A stretch of DNA of 51,554 nucleotides from NCBI GenBank assembly GCA_016210005.1, contig JACQVA010000135.1, positions 1 through 51,554 of the forward strand, given 5' to 3'. Below, one piece after another: positions 35,037-43,052 of this stretch. The notes under the pieces are model-generated. The model searched no databases. It was not told where the DNA came from and worked only from the letters and a program-made list of their open reading frames with translations. The position numbers and the translations under genes are program-made. The stretch is from Deltaproteobacteria bacterium (GTDB taxonomy: Bacteria > Desulfobacterota > Binatia > HRBIN30 > JACQVA1). Every line of letters begins with the position of its first letter. Within the stretch, counting starts at the first letter, position 1.

Positions 35037-36350
35037 CTACGATTCGGAGGTCAGGAACGCCGGTTGGCCGGCGACGCGCTGGAGGTTGGGCGCATTACCG
35101 GGCAGCGTCAACGGCAAGCCGGCGCGTTTCTGGGCGAGCAAAGCGCGCGTCACGCCGAGGTAGTGATCCAAGAACGCCGGCTCGGCGAATTCCGCCTCGT
35201 AGGCGCGCCGGCCCTCAGCGCCGAGGCGCGCGCGCAGGGCCGGGTCGCCCTGCAGCTGCACGACGGCGGCGCGCAGCTCGTCCGGGCTGCGATACAACAA
35301 CCCGCCTCCGTGTCTACGCACCAGTTCCTCCAGCGAGCTTTGGGCGTAGACGATCACCGGCGTGCAAGTGGAGAAGGATTCCGCCACGATCAGGCCGAAG
35401 GTTTCGTAACACAGTGACGGCACCACCGTGGCGAGCGCACCGCGATAGCAGGCCTGTAGCCGGTCATGGTCGATACGGCCGAGGAACTTGATGTTCGCTG
35501 CTCCCGCCGCCATTGCGCGTAGCTCGCTCTCAAAGTCGCCGGTGCCGGCAATCAGCAAGTCGACATCCGGCAGCGCGCGGAACACCGGGATGATGACCTG
35601 CACCCCTTTGATCCGCTCCAGCCGCCCGCTGAAGAGGCAATACGGTCGCTCTACCTTGGGGTTGCGCGCCAAAGCCGGCCCGGCCTCGGGTTCAGGATGG
35701 AAGAGCGGCAACTGAATCATCGTGCCGCGCAGGCCGCGCGCCCGGTGCATCGCAATGGTGAACTCGCTCGGGCCCAGGAAGGCGTCGATATGGCGCGTCG
35801 CCCGGCGCATCAAGCCGGTGTGGCGCCAGAGCTGCGGCGGCCGGCGTCCTGCCAGCTGGCAGCGCAGGCAGCTGGGCTTGGTACAGACTTCGCGGCCGAA
35901 CTTCCACAACACGTGCATCGGGCAAACCAGCCAGTGTTCGATCAACGTGCACAGCTTGAGGCCGCGGCCGTACCGAAAGACGTGCGGCCCGCCGAGCAGC
36001 GAGACGTTGTTGTAGTGAATGACGTCGAAGCTGCCGCCGTCGAGCCAGCGCCGCAGCGCCGGCGCTTGCAGGCCCGGCCGGCCGGTTTGCTGCACCGCTA
36101 GCAAGCCCCACTTGCCGAGCGGCGTTGGCACCGGATGTACCGTCACGTTCGGATGATCCGGGTACTGGTTCGTAGGTTGTCGGCCGGCCAACAACTCGTA
36201 CGCTGAAGGGCTGTGCAACACCGTCACCTGGTGCCCGCGCCGGGCCAGGCCGTTGGCCAGCCGGTGGGCGTAGACCCCGTCGCCACCGAAGTTGTACGGC
36301 GGGTAGAAGGTGGTGACGAGGCAGAAGCGCAGCGGCGACTCGGCGGTCAT
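35037..36350 (-). CDS. Family 4 glycosyltransferase (GT-B)
   Basis: 437 residues from the ATG at 36350. A longer frame to 36386 would overlap the acyl-CoA dehydrogenase gene. The N-terminal domain has VTTFYPPYNFGGDGVYAHRL, split by the Gly-Gly donor loop. The C-terminal domain has FSGRLERIKGV and the E-x7-E motif in CYETFGLIVAE, which binds the nucleotide-sugar diphosphate. A Cys-rich insert (CTKPSCLRCQLAG) near residue 165 is unusual and may bind a metal. It probably acts in the cytoplasm on a lipid-linked acceptor with retaining chemistry. It follows the acylation cassette directly. Confidence 0.88.
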   Translation of the reverse strand: MTAESPLRFCLVTTFYPPYNFGGDGVYAHRLANGLARRGHQVTVLHSPSAYELLAGRQPTNQYPDHPNVTVHPVPTPLGKWGLLAVQQTGRPGLQAPALRRWLDGGSFDVIHYNNVSLLGGPHVFRYGRGLKLCTLIEHWLVCPMHVLWKFGREVCTKPSCLRCQLAGRRPPQLWRHTGLMRRATRHIDAFLGPSEFTIAMHRARGLRGTMIQLPLFHPEPEAGPALARNPKVERPYCLFSGRLERIKGVQVIIPVFRALPDVDLLIAGTGDFESELRAMAAGAANIKFLGRIDHDRLQACYRGALATVVPSLCYETFGLIVAESFSTCTPVIVYAQSSLEELVRRHGGGLLYRSPDELRAAVVQLQGDPALRARLGAEGRRAYEAEFAEPAFLDHYLGVTRALLAQKRAGLPLTLPGNAPNLQRVAGQPAFLTSES

Positions 36351-36370
36351 GGCAACGGGCTCACGCTGGG

Positions 36371-37516
36371 CTAAATTCCGAGGCACTTGGCGATGATGTT
36401 GCGCTGGATGTCGGAGGTGCCGGAGTAGAGCGTGCTGGCCATCGCGTCGCGCAGATCACGTTCGATCTGCATCTCGGTCATGTAGCCGTAGCCGCCATGG
36501 AGCCGCACGGCGTCGATGCAGGATTGGGTGAAGGCCTCGGAGACATAGAGCTTGGCCATGGCGGATTCGCGCAATGCCGGCTGGTTGCGCTCCTTGAGCC
36601 AGCCGATGCGGTAGACCAGGAAGCGCCCGGTATCGAGGCGCACGCTCATGTCGACGATGCGGTGGGCGACGGCTTGGAACTTCCCAATCGGGGCGCCGAA
36701 CTGCCGGCGTTGGCGGGCGTGATCGAGGCAGCTTTCCAGCTGCCGGCGCATTACCCCCAGACAGCTGGCGAGGATGCAGCCGCGCTCCCATTCCATGGAG
36801 CATTCGAAGACGGCGACGCCGCGGCCCTCGCGGCCCAAGCGGTTCGCCGCCGGGATCTCGCAGTCGTCAAAAATCACTTCGGCCATCGGCGAGGTTCGCA
36901 GCCCCATCTTCTCCAGCGGCTTGCCGATCACCAGGCCGGGGGTGCCGCGCTCGATGATGAAGGCGGTGATGCCCATCGGCCCGAGCGCAGGATCGATGGT
37001 GGCGTAGGCGACGATGAGATCCGCCACCTGGGCGTTGGTGACGAACATCTTGGCGCCGTTGAGCACGTAGCGGTCGCCGCGGCGCTCGGCGCGTGTGCGC
37101 AGCGCAAACACGTCCGAGCCGGCCTCGGGTTCGCTGGCGGCATTGGCACCGATCAGCGTGCCGTTGCCCAGGCCGGGGAGGTAGCGCTGGCGTTGCGCGG
37201 CATCGCCGTGGAGCAAGATCGGAATCGAATTCGTCCACAGATGGGCGTTGATCGAGAACAGCAACCCTTGGTCGCGGCAGCCGTAGCCCAGCCCTTCCAT
37301 CACGGCGATGACTTCGGTGATGCCGAGAGCGAGGCCGCCGTACTCCTTCGGGATGGGCATGGACTGGACCCCGAATTCGGCGCACTGGCGCCAGCCCTCG
37401 AGGCTGAACTGTTCGTCGCGGTCGCGCGCGATCATGTCGGCGCTGAGCTTGGCGCGGGCGAAGGCGATCGCCGCCGCCTGCCACTGCTGTTGTGATTCGG
37501 TGAGGTCGAGATTCAT
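36371..37516 (-). CDS. Acyl-CoA dehydrogenase-like, prolyl-carrier dehydrogenase type
   Basis: 381 residues, the normal ACAD length. Visible motifs: GANAASEPEAGSD (FAD/substrate), YVLNGAKMFVTNA, MEWERGCILASCLGVM, RRQFGAPIGKFQAV, and HGGYGYMTEMQIERDLRDA with LYSGTSDIQRN. The Glu used by MCAD-type enzymes in the YEGT motif is Ser365 here. Glu244 in MEWERG aligns with the isovaleryl-CoA dehydrogenase base and with the position I recall for CloN3/PltE. The overall pattern (GCRDQGLLFSINAH, SMEWERGC) is closer to prolyl-S-carrier oxidases than to beta-oxidation enzymes. Inferred job: oxidise a carrier-bound amino-acyl group, such as prolyl to pyrrolyl. It lies 9 bases after the ligase gene. Confidence 0.85.
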   Translation of the reverse strand: MNLDLTESQQQWQAAAIAFARAKLSADMIARDRDEQFSLEGWRQCAEFGVQSMPIPKEYGGLALGITEVIAVMEGLGYGCRDQGLLFSINAHLWTNSIPILLHGDAAQRQRYLPGLGNGTLIGANAASEPEAGSDVFALRTRAERRGDRYVLNGAKMFVTNAQVADLIVAYATIDPALGPMGITAFIIERGTPGLVIGKPLEKMGLRTSPMAEVIFDDCEIPAANRLGREGRGVAVFECSMEWERGCILASCLGVMRRQLESCLDHARQRRQFGAPIGKFQAVAHRIVDMSVRLDTGRFLVYRIGWLKERNQPALRESAMAKLYVSEAFTQSCIDAVRLHGGYGYMTEMQIERDLRDAMASTLYSGTSDIQRNIIAKCLGI

Positions 37517-37525
37517 AACCGGCTG

Positions 37526-39061
37526 TCACGCGCCGGGCGCACCCAGGGCGCGGGCGAGGGTCTGGTAGTCGATCTTGTCGGTCGACGTGTGCGGCAGCGC
37601 GTCGCGAAAGGCGAAGACGTCGGGAACCATGTAGGCCGGCAGCTGCTGCGCGCAAAACTGCTTGAGTGAGATGATCGTCGGCTTGGCCCCGCTGCGCGGC
37701 ACCACGTGAGCGACGATCTTGATGCCGGCGTTGGCGTCGGCCTGCGCCGTGGTGGCGACCTCGCGGATTTCGGGGTGGCGGTAGAGCGCGCTTTCGATCT
37801 CGCCCAGCTCGACGCGGTAGCCGCGCCGCTTCACCATGCGGTCGCGCCGTCCGAGGTAGAGCAAGCTGCCGTCATTGTCTTCACGGACGACGTCGCCGGT
37901 GTTGTACCAGCGCCGTCCGGCACGCTCGATCAACACCGCCCGGGTCTGCTCGGGGCGATTCCAGTAACCTTGAAACACCGCCGGCCCCGCCACGTACAGC
38001 AGTCCCTCCTCGCCCGGCTGCACCGGCGCCAGCGCGTCGTTCAGAACCACGGTGTCACAATGAGTGCACGGAAGCCCAATCGGGTAGGGCGTGGTGCGAT
38101 CGGGCGGGATGGCGGGCGGAATGCGCCAGAAGGTGCATACGTTGGTTTCCGTCGGCCCGTAGAGGTTGAAGTACGCCGGCCGCGGCCACAGCTCGAGCAG
38201 CCGGCGCAGGTGCTTGACCGGAAAGACCTCGCCGGCAAACAACACCAGCCGCAGCGCGCTGAAGTCGAGACGATTAAGTCCGCCGAATTCCACCAGCATC
38301 GCCAGCACCGATGGGGTGGCGTAACAGATGGTCAGTCGCTGCTCGGCAACGAAGCGGGCGAGCTGCTGCGGGCTCTTGCTCACCTCCTCCGAGATCAGAA
38401 ACACCGTCGCGCCATGCTTGATGGCGACGAACAGATCGAAGACCGAGAGGTCGAAATGGAACGGCGCATGGCTGCTGAAGCGGTCATTGCCGTCGGGCGT
38501 GAAGGTGTCCGAGCACCACTCGATGAAGCTGATGGCGTTGGCGTGCGACAGCATCACGCCTTTGGGTACGCCCGTCGATCCGGAGGTGTACAGAATGTAG
38601 GCCAGACCCTCGCTCCGCCTGGCGTAGGGCGGATCGCCGGCGCGCTCGGGCGAGAGGCTGTGCTCCCCGAGCAGCAACATTTGCAGCCTCGGCTCCGGAT
38701 CGGCGGCGAAGAGGTCGGCGCCGGCATTGTTGCTTACAACGCTGCGGACCTGGCAATCGTGCAGAATGGTGTGTATCCGCTCGCGGGGCGCTGTCGCATC
38801 GACCGGCACATAGGCCGCGTCCGCCTTGAGGATGGCGAAGATCGCCACCACGCTGTCGATGCTCTTCGGCAAGAGGATGCCGACGCGATCCCCGGGGACG
38901 ACTCCTCCCGCTCGTAGCCTGGCGGCGAGGTGTTCGGCGCGCTCGTTCAGCTCGCCGTAACTAATGGCGGAGCCGCCGGGATTAACCACCGCCGGGCGAT
39001 CGGGGGCGCGCGCGGCGCTGCGCTCGAGATACTCAGCCAGATGGGTCACTGTCTTGTCCAT
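37526..39061 (-). CDS. Stand-alone amino-acid adenylation enzyme (prolyl-carrier ligase-like)
   Basis: 511 residues. ANL-family core motifs in order: YTSGSTGVPKG (159-169), HFDLSVFDL (202-210), NLYGPTE (299-305), YNTGD (386-390), RGYRVELGEIE (413-423) and TDKID with catalytic Lys496. Pocket residues by alignment to GrsA are Asp204, Leu205, Phe208, Cys246, Leu274, Ala276, Leu300, Val308, Cys309 and Lys496. Asp204 indicates an alpha-amino acid. The code resembles the proline code DLLYLALVCK that I recall for PltF/RedM/CloN4. It should activate the amino acid as AMP ester and load the carrier encoded just before it (TGATG overlap). DltA is the other reference family. Confidence 0.88.
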   Translation of the reverse strand: MDKTVTHLAEYLERSAARAPDRPAVVNPGGSAISYGELNERAEHLAARLRAGGVVPGDRVGILLPKSIDSVVAIFAILKADAAYVPVDATAPRERIHTILHDCQVRSVVSNNAGADLFAADPEPRLQMLLLGEHSLSPERAGDPPYARRSEGLAYILYTSGSTGVPKGVMLSHANAISFIEWCSDTFTPDGNDRFSSHAPFHFDLSVFDLFVAIKHGATVFLISEEVSKSPQQLARFVAEQRLTICYATPSVLAMLVEFGGLNRLDFSALRLVLFAGEVFPVKHLRRLLELWPRPAYFNLYGPTETNVCTFWRIPPAIPPDRTTPYPIGLPCTHCDTVVLNDALAPVQPGEEGLLYVAGPAVFQGYWNRPEQTRAVLIERAGRRWYNTGDVVREDNDGSLLYLGRRDRMVKRRGYRVELGEIESALYRHPEIREVATTAQADANAGIKIVAHVVPRSGAKPTIISLKQFCAQQLPAYMVPDVFAFRDALPHTSTDKIDYQTLARALGAPGA

Positions 39062-39318
39062 CAGGCGCGCCCGCCGCGCTTCTGCCCGACAAATGCGGCG
39101 ATGTCCTCGATACGGTCGAAGTTTTCCACGCTCGCTTCGTGCGCGTCGACCTCGATACCGAATTGCTCTTCGACGAAGGTTACCAGGCGCAACGTCGCCA
39201 TCGAGTCGAGCACGCCGCTGGTACGCAACGGCGTGTCATCGCGCAGGTTGGCCGGCGATTCGCCGGGAAGACACTCACTGAGAATGTAGCAGCGGATTAC
39301 TTCCTTGATGTCGCTCAT
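39061..39318 (-). CDS. Acyl/peptidyl carrier protein
   Basis: 85 residues from the ATG at 39318, chosen for the GAGG site 5 bases upstream; the longer frame to 39483 is a shadow of the SGNH gene. GVLDSMATLRLVTFVEEQFG carries Ser39, the 4'-phosphopantetheine site, in the usual place at the start of helix 2. The size and acidic helix 2-3 are normal for a discrete carrier. It would hold the amino acid loaded by the next-gene ligase and present it to the dehydrogenase and then the acyltransferase. No phosphopantetheinyl transferase lies in the window. The stop overlaps the ligase start, so both should be made together. Confidence 0.9.
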   Translation of the reverse strand: MSDIKEVIRCYILSECLPGESPANLRDDTPLRTSGVLDSMATLRLVTFVEEQFGIEVDAHEASVENFDRIEDIAAFVGQKRGGRA

Positions 39319-39325
39319 GACAGCC

Positions 39326-40513
39326 TCACGGATGCCGCGGCGCTCGGTTGCGGCTGGCTTGTTGGACGGGCGCGCCCGGGCCGAGCACGATCGCCCGGAG
39401 CCGGGGCGAGGCCAGGGCCTTTTGCTGAAGGTTATCGAGCAGGCGGCGATGCCCGGCGGCGTTGGGATGCACGTCGCCCGCACGCAGCTGGAATTCGTTG
39501 AGGTCGGCGGCGCCGGCGAAAGTGTCCAGAAGATTCAGGGTCGGAACCTCAAGCTCTTCGAGCAGTTCGATGGCGTCGCCGAAGCCGGGTGCTGCCGAGT
39601 GCGACTCCTCGACCTGTGGTACCAGCAGCACGAGCAGGTCGGCGCGCTGGCGCTGCGCGTGCGCCTGCAATGACTCGATGACCCAGCGCAGCACGCGGAG
39701 GCGATGGGGTGCCAACTTGGCGTTGAAGGTGACCATGTCGTCGCTCGGCTGCAAGCGAGCCTCACGCGCCAGCTGGCGCAAGAAGTCGTAACGCAGGTCG
39801 ATGCCGTCGTGAACCAATTGCGCGAGATGGTCGCCCCAGCGCCGCATCACCGACAGGTCGGTAAACGCCAGCGCATAGACATCGGGGGCAAACGCCGCGG
39901 CTCGCTCCAGCGCCACGTCGAGCATCTGCGTGATGCGGTAGCCGCCGACGGCGAAGTTCAAAATCTCGAATTGCTGGGCTGTGGCCGCACCGTACTCTTG
40001 GTTGAGGTGGTGTTCGAGCAGGGCCTCGAAGCGCTCGCCCGGCGCGACCCCGAAGCCGCGGGCGATCGAGTCGCCGATGAGGGCGATACGGCGCGTGTTG
40101 GGCGGTCGCTGGAGCGGGTACTCCTCGTCGGCCATGCCGGAGCTGTTGGTGATCAAGCGGTCGCCCGCGAAGGTGAGATCGAGGTTCGGTTTGAAGTCGT
40201 AACGAAGGAAGCCCGCAAGTCGGCGGTGGGCAGCAGTGGCGTTGCCGCCGCGGGGCCAGGCGCCGCCGTCGGCGGCCGCGTTGGTCAAGTGATGCCCGGC
40301 CGCGCTGCCGACGTTGAGCAGGTCCTGATAATAGCCCGCAGTGCGGCGAGCGTCATCGTCTGCATTCAGGCCGCGGCGGCTGAGGGTGGCGATTAGCACG
40401 CTGACCCAAGCTGGCTGCCGGTGCGGCAAAATGGAGGCGAGCAGTGGCAGCGTTAGCAACACGGTCAGTACAAGCAGCGAGCTGGTGGCGCTGCGCCAGA
40501 AGCGGATGGACAT
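39326..40513 (-). CDS. SGNH-fold membrane-anchored protein B (intact catalytic pair)
   Basis: 395 residues from the ATG at 40513; the longer frame to 40960 reads through the neighbour out of frame. One N-terminal TM helix (about 9-30), then a periplasmic domain. Block I is ALIGDSIARGFG (Ser149), block II NFAVGGYRITQ, and block V GDVHPNAAGH (Asp347, His349). Block III lacks a clear Asn (AFTDLS). The adjacent paralogue differs at block V. In Dlt- and Alg-type systems such a protein partners an MBOAT enzyme and moves the acyl group to the final acceptor. It is 7 bases upstream of the carrier gene, which ties it to the cassette. Confidence 0.83.
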   Translation of the reverse strand: MSIRFWRSATSSLLVLTVLLTLPLLASILPHRQPAWVSVLIATLSRRGLNADDDARRTAGYYQDLLNVGSAAGHHLTNAAADGGAWPRGGNATAAHRRLAGFLRYDFKPNLDLTFAGDRLITNSSGMADEEYPLQRPPNTRRIALIGDSIARGFGVAPGERFEALLEHHLNQEYGAATAQQFEILNFAVGGYRITQMLDVALERAAAFAPDVYALAFTDLSVMRRWGDHLAQLVHDGIDLRYDFLRQLAREARLQPSDDMVTFNAKLAPHRLRVLRWVIESLQAHAQRQRADLLVLLVPQVEESHSAAPGFGDAIELLEELEVPTLNLLDTFAGAADLNEFQLRAGDVHPNAAGHRRLLDNLQQKALASPRLRAIVLGPGAPVQQASRNRAPRHP

Positions 40514-40550
40514 GGTGTTGGGAGTCACTCTGCGGTGCGGCGAGCGGCGA

Positions 40551-41756
40551 TCAGGGTCTGGCGCTAGCAATGCCGGCCGATTGCGTGGCCTCGTCGGGAC
40601 CCAGCACGGCGGCGCGCAGGCGCGCTGAAGCCATGAGCTTGCGGTGCAGGTTTTCGAACAGCAGGCGATGGCCGGCGCGATTGGGGTGGAAGTTGCCCGG
40701 GCCAAGCCGCAGGGCGGCAAGGTCGGTCGTGCCGGCGAAGCTATCGAGTAGATCGACGAAGGGGATGTCGAGGTCCTGCAACAGGTGCACGGTGTCAGCA
40801 AAGCGCGCCGCGACCAATTGGGTGTCGTCGGCCGTCGGTACCAGCAGTACGACCAGGGCCGCCGCGTGCTGTTGCGCGTGGCTCTGCAACGCCAACAACA
40901 CCGCCCGCACGGCCGGTGAGCAGTACGGCGCCAGCTTGGCGGTGAACGTGGTGCGATCATCGGCGGTGTCGAGCTGTGCGTGGCGAGCGAGGGCGGTGAG
41001 GAACTCGTACTTCAGGTCGATGCCGTCATGGACCAGTTGCGCAAGGTGATCGCCCCAGGTGCGGCTGATCGACAAGTCCGTCAACGCCAGCAGGTAGACG
41101 TCGGGGTCAAAGGCGCTGGCGCGATCGAGGGCGACATCGAGCATTTGCGTGATCCGGTATCCTTCCACCGCGAAGTTGAGAATCTCAAAGGTACGCCTGC
41201 CGTTGTCGTGCGCCGTACGATTCAGCCGGTCTTCCAGCAGCGGCTCGAAGCCATATCCGGTGGGGACGCCGAAGCCGCGCGCAATCGAGTCGCCCACCAG
41301 AGCCAGGCGGCGCACCTGGGCTGGTTTGTTCAGAGTGTAGGGTTGGTCCGCCATGCCGAAATCGTTGGTTAGGAGCCGCCCGCCCGGGTAGGGGACCTCG
41401 AGGTTGGGCTTGAAGTCGTAATAGAGGAAGTCGCGGCGCCGGCGATTTACGCGTGTCAGCACCTCGAACTCGTGCCAGTTGTCGGCGCGGGCGGCGAGCA
41501 GCGCGGTAATGCGGTTGCCGGTCATGGTGGCGCCTTCGTTCATCAGCCCCTCGTAATAGCCGGCGGTGGTGCGCGCGCGGTCTTCCTCGTTGAGCCCGCG
41601 CCGGCTCAGGGTATGCAGTACCGAAGCGGCGGCCGCGGCAGCATTGCTGGGCAGGATCGCGGGTAGCTGCGAGGCGGCGAGCAGCAGTACCAAGGCCGCT
41701 TGGATGCAGACCGCGTTGGCCCAAAAGTGCGAGCGCACTAGCCGACCTGCCACCAT
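40551..41756 (-). CDS. SGNH-fold membrane-anchored protein A (block V Asp replaced by Asn)
   Basis: 401 residues; the ATG at 41756 overlaps the MBOAT gene by 19 bases, and a GTG at 41738 is an alternative. One TM helix (about 14-35). Block I LALVGDSIARGFG (Ser157) is kept and NFAVEGYRITQ has Glu before the conserved Gly. Block V reads GNFHPNRAGH, so the catalytic Asp is Asn355, with His357 kept. It is closely related to protein B along its full length, with the same SRRGLN and GYYxxLxN segments, so the pair arose by tandem duplication. It may have lowered hydrolytic activity or a binding role. Confidence 0.83.
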   Translation of the reverse strand: MVAGRLVRSHFWANAVCIQAALVLLLAASQLPAILPSNAAAAAASVLHTLSRRGLNEEDRARTTAGYYEGLMNEGATMTGNRITALLAARADNWHEFEVLTRVNRRRRDFLYYDFKPNLEVPYPGGRLLTNDFGMADQPYTLNKPAQVRRLALVGDSIARGFGVPTGYGFEPLLEDRLNRTAHDNGRRTFEILNFAVEGYRITQMLDVALDRASAFDPDVYLLALTDLSISRTWGDHLAQLVHDGIDLKYEFLTALARHAQLDTADDRTTFTAKLAPYCSPAVRAVLLALQSHAQQHAAALVVLLVPTADDTQLVAARFADTVHLLQDLDIPFVDLLDSFAGTTDLAALRLGPGNFHPNRAGHRLLFENLHRKLMASARLRAAVLGPDEATQSAGIASARP

Positions 41757-43021
41757 GTGAGCAGCTCAAACCATGCGCGCATGCTGGGGGCGTTCCACAT
41801 CGACCACAACACCGCCAGCAGCGCGAATGTGCCGGCGACCTTGAGCGGGCGCACGAAAACACGCTGCGCGCTCGCCACCGGGCGCCGTCGGCGCGCCTCC
41901 AGCAACAAGTTGCCGGTGACGAGTAGGCCCAGAACCATCCAGAACAGCACGTCCGGTCCGCTCAGCAGCACCTGGCCCGTTAGCCAGAAGTACTGATACA
42001 TGTGCAGCAGCCAAGTGACGACGAAGACGAGGAGGGTGGCGACGATCTGCGCCCGCACCTCGCCACGCTTGCGCAGCCGGAAGTAGGCGGGAAAGTACAC
42101 CAACTTCACCATGAAGTCTTTCCAATAGATGTTGATCCGCCGCCAGAAGTCGGTGAGGCTGCCGGCCAGGAAGTAGCGGCGATGGGTCTCCGGCAAATCG
42201 TAACCAAACAGGTGCAGTAGGCCGACGATGACGTGGAACTGGCCGGACACTCGCAGGTAGAGCAGATACGTCGTCACGATTGCCAACCCCAGCGCGCCCG
42301 CGGAGGTGACGGTATCCGGTGTGGCTTCGGGCTTGAGGTAATAGACCAGCCGGTAAAGCAGTAGCTGGCTGGTGCCGCGCACGATCCAGTGAATGCCCTG
42401 CTGCGCCACGTCATGGACGTCGCGGGCGTAGAAACTGCGCCGCAGGGTTTGGAAGTCAATCACCGGGAAGAGCACGAAGTAGTAGTTCGGCAGCAGGAAG
42501 AAGTAGCGCAGGAAGTCCCGCACCTTCGGGCGCTGGCCGCCGTGGCGGAGATCGTAGAGGTAGATCAACATGCGGAACATGAAGAGGGCGCCAAACACCG
42601 GCCAGAATTGCTGCGGCAGGCCGAAGCCGTGCAGCGCGCGGCCGTAGAGCAGCGCGGCGAAGATCGCGGCCACGCCGCCGGCACGGACGACATAGGGGAG
42701 CGGTGCCGCGAGGATGGCGAAGAACACCCCGCCGAAGGCCAGCAGCAAGAGCGCCACGCGGTGCTCCAGCAACACGAAGGCCCCGCCCAGGGACAGCAGG
42801 ATCCAGAACGGCTCCTTGAAGCGAAACGGCAACCAGTAGTGCACGGCAAAACCCCCGAAGGCGGTTGCCGCCAATACCAGAAACGCCGGCTCTTCGACGC
42901 GAAACGTCTTGAATACCAGCAGCAAGGCGCCGAGCTGCGCCATCAGCGCGGTGAAGCGCAGCGGATCACGGGTGGCGTGGGCCGCACGCGGGTCGGTAGT
43001 CACACTCGGGGTTGCCGGCAT
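41738..43021 (-). CDS. MBOAT-family O-acyltransferase
   Basis: 427 residues from the ATG at 43021, with AGGA about 9 bases upstream; the frame to 43102 overlaps the epimerase gene. About ten hydrophobic helices. The MBOAT signature region reads DFWRRINIYWKDF, then FVVTWLLHMYQYFW with the invariant catalytic His340. Bacterial members (DltB, AlgI, PatA) move acyl groups from a cytoplasmic carrier across the membrane to a glycan. Here it is first in a run with two SGNH proteins, a carrier and a ligase, a Dlt-like set. Substrate specificity cannot be read from its sequence. Confidence 0.88.
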   Translation of the reverse strand: MPATPSVTTDPRAAHATRDPLRFTALMAQLGALLLVFKTFRVEEPAFLVLAATAFGGFAVHYWLPFRFKEPFWILLSLGGAFVLLEHRVALLLLAFGGVFFAILAAPLPYVVRAGGVAAIFAALLYGRALHGFGLPQQFWPVFGALFMFRMLIYLYDLRHGGQRPKVRDFLRYFFLLPNYYFVLFPVIDFQTLRRSFYARDVHDVAQQGIHWIVRGTSQLLLYRLVYYLKPEATPDTVTSAGALGLAIVTTYLLYLRVSGQFHVIVGLLHLFGYDLPETHRRYFLAGSLTDFWRRINIYWKDFMVKLVYFPAYFRLRKRGEVRAQIVATLLVFVVTWLLHMYQYFWLTGQVLLSGPDVLFWMVLGLLVTGNLLLEARRRRPVASAQRVFVRPLKVAGTFALLAVLWSMWNAPSMRAWFELLTWWQVG

Positions 43022-43052
43022 GGAGAAGTCCTGGCGGCCCGTTGGCCGCAGC

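Noticed and set aside
36371-37516. Ordinary beta-oxidation acyl-CoA dehydrogenase
   Set aside because: It sits between a carrier/ligase pair and glycosyltransferases, and the motif pattern is closer to prolyl-carrier oxidases.
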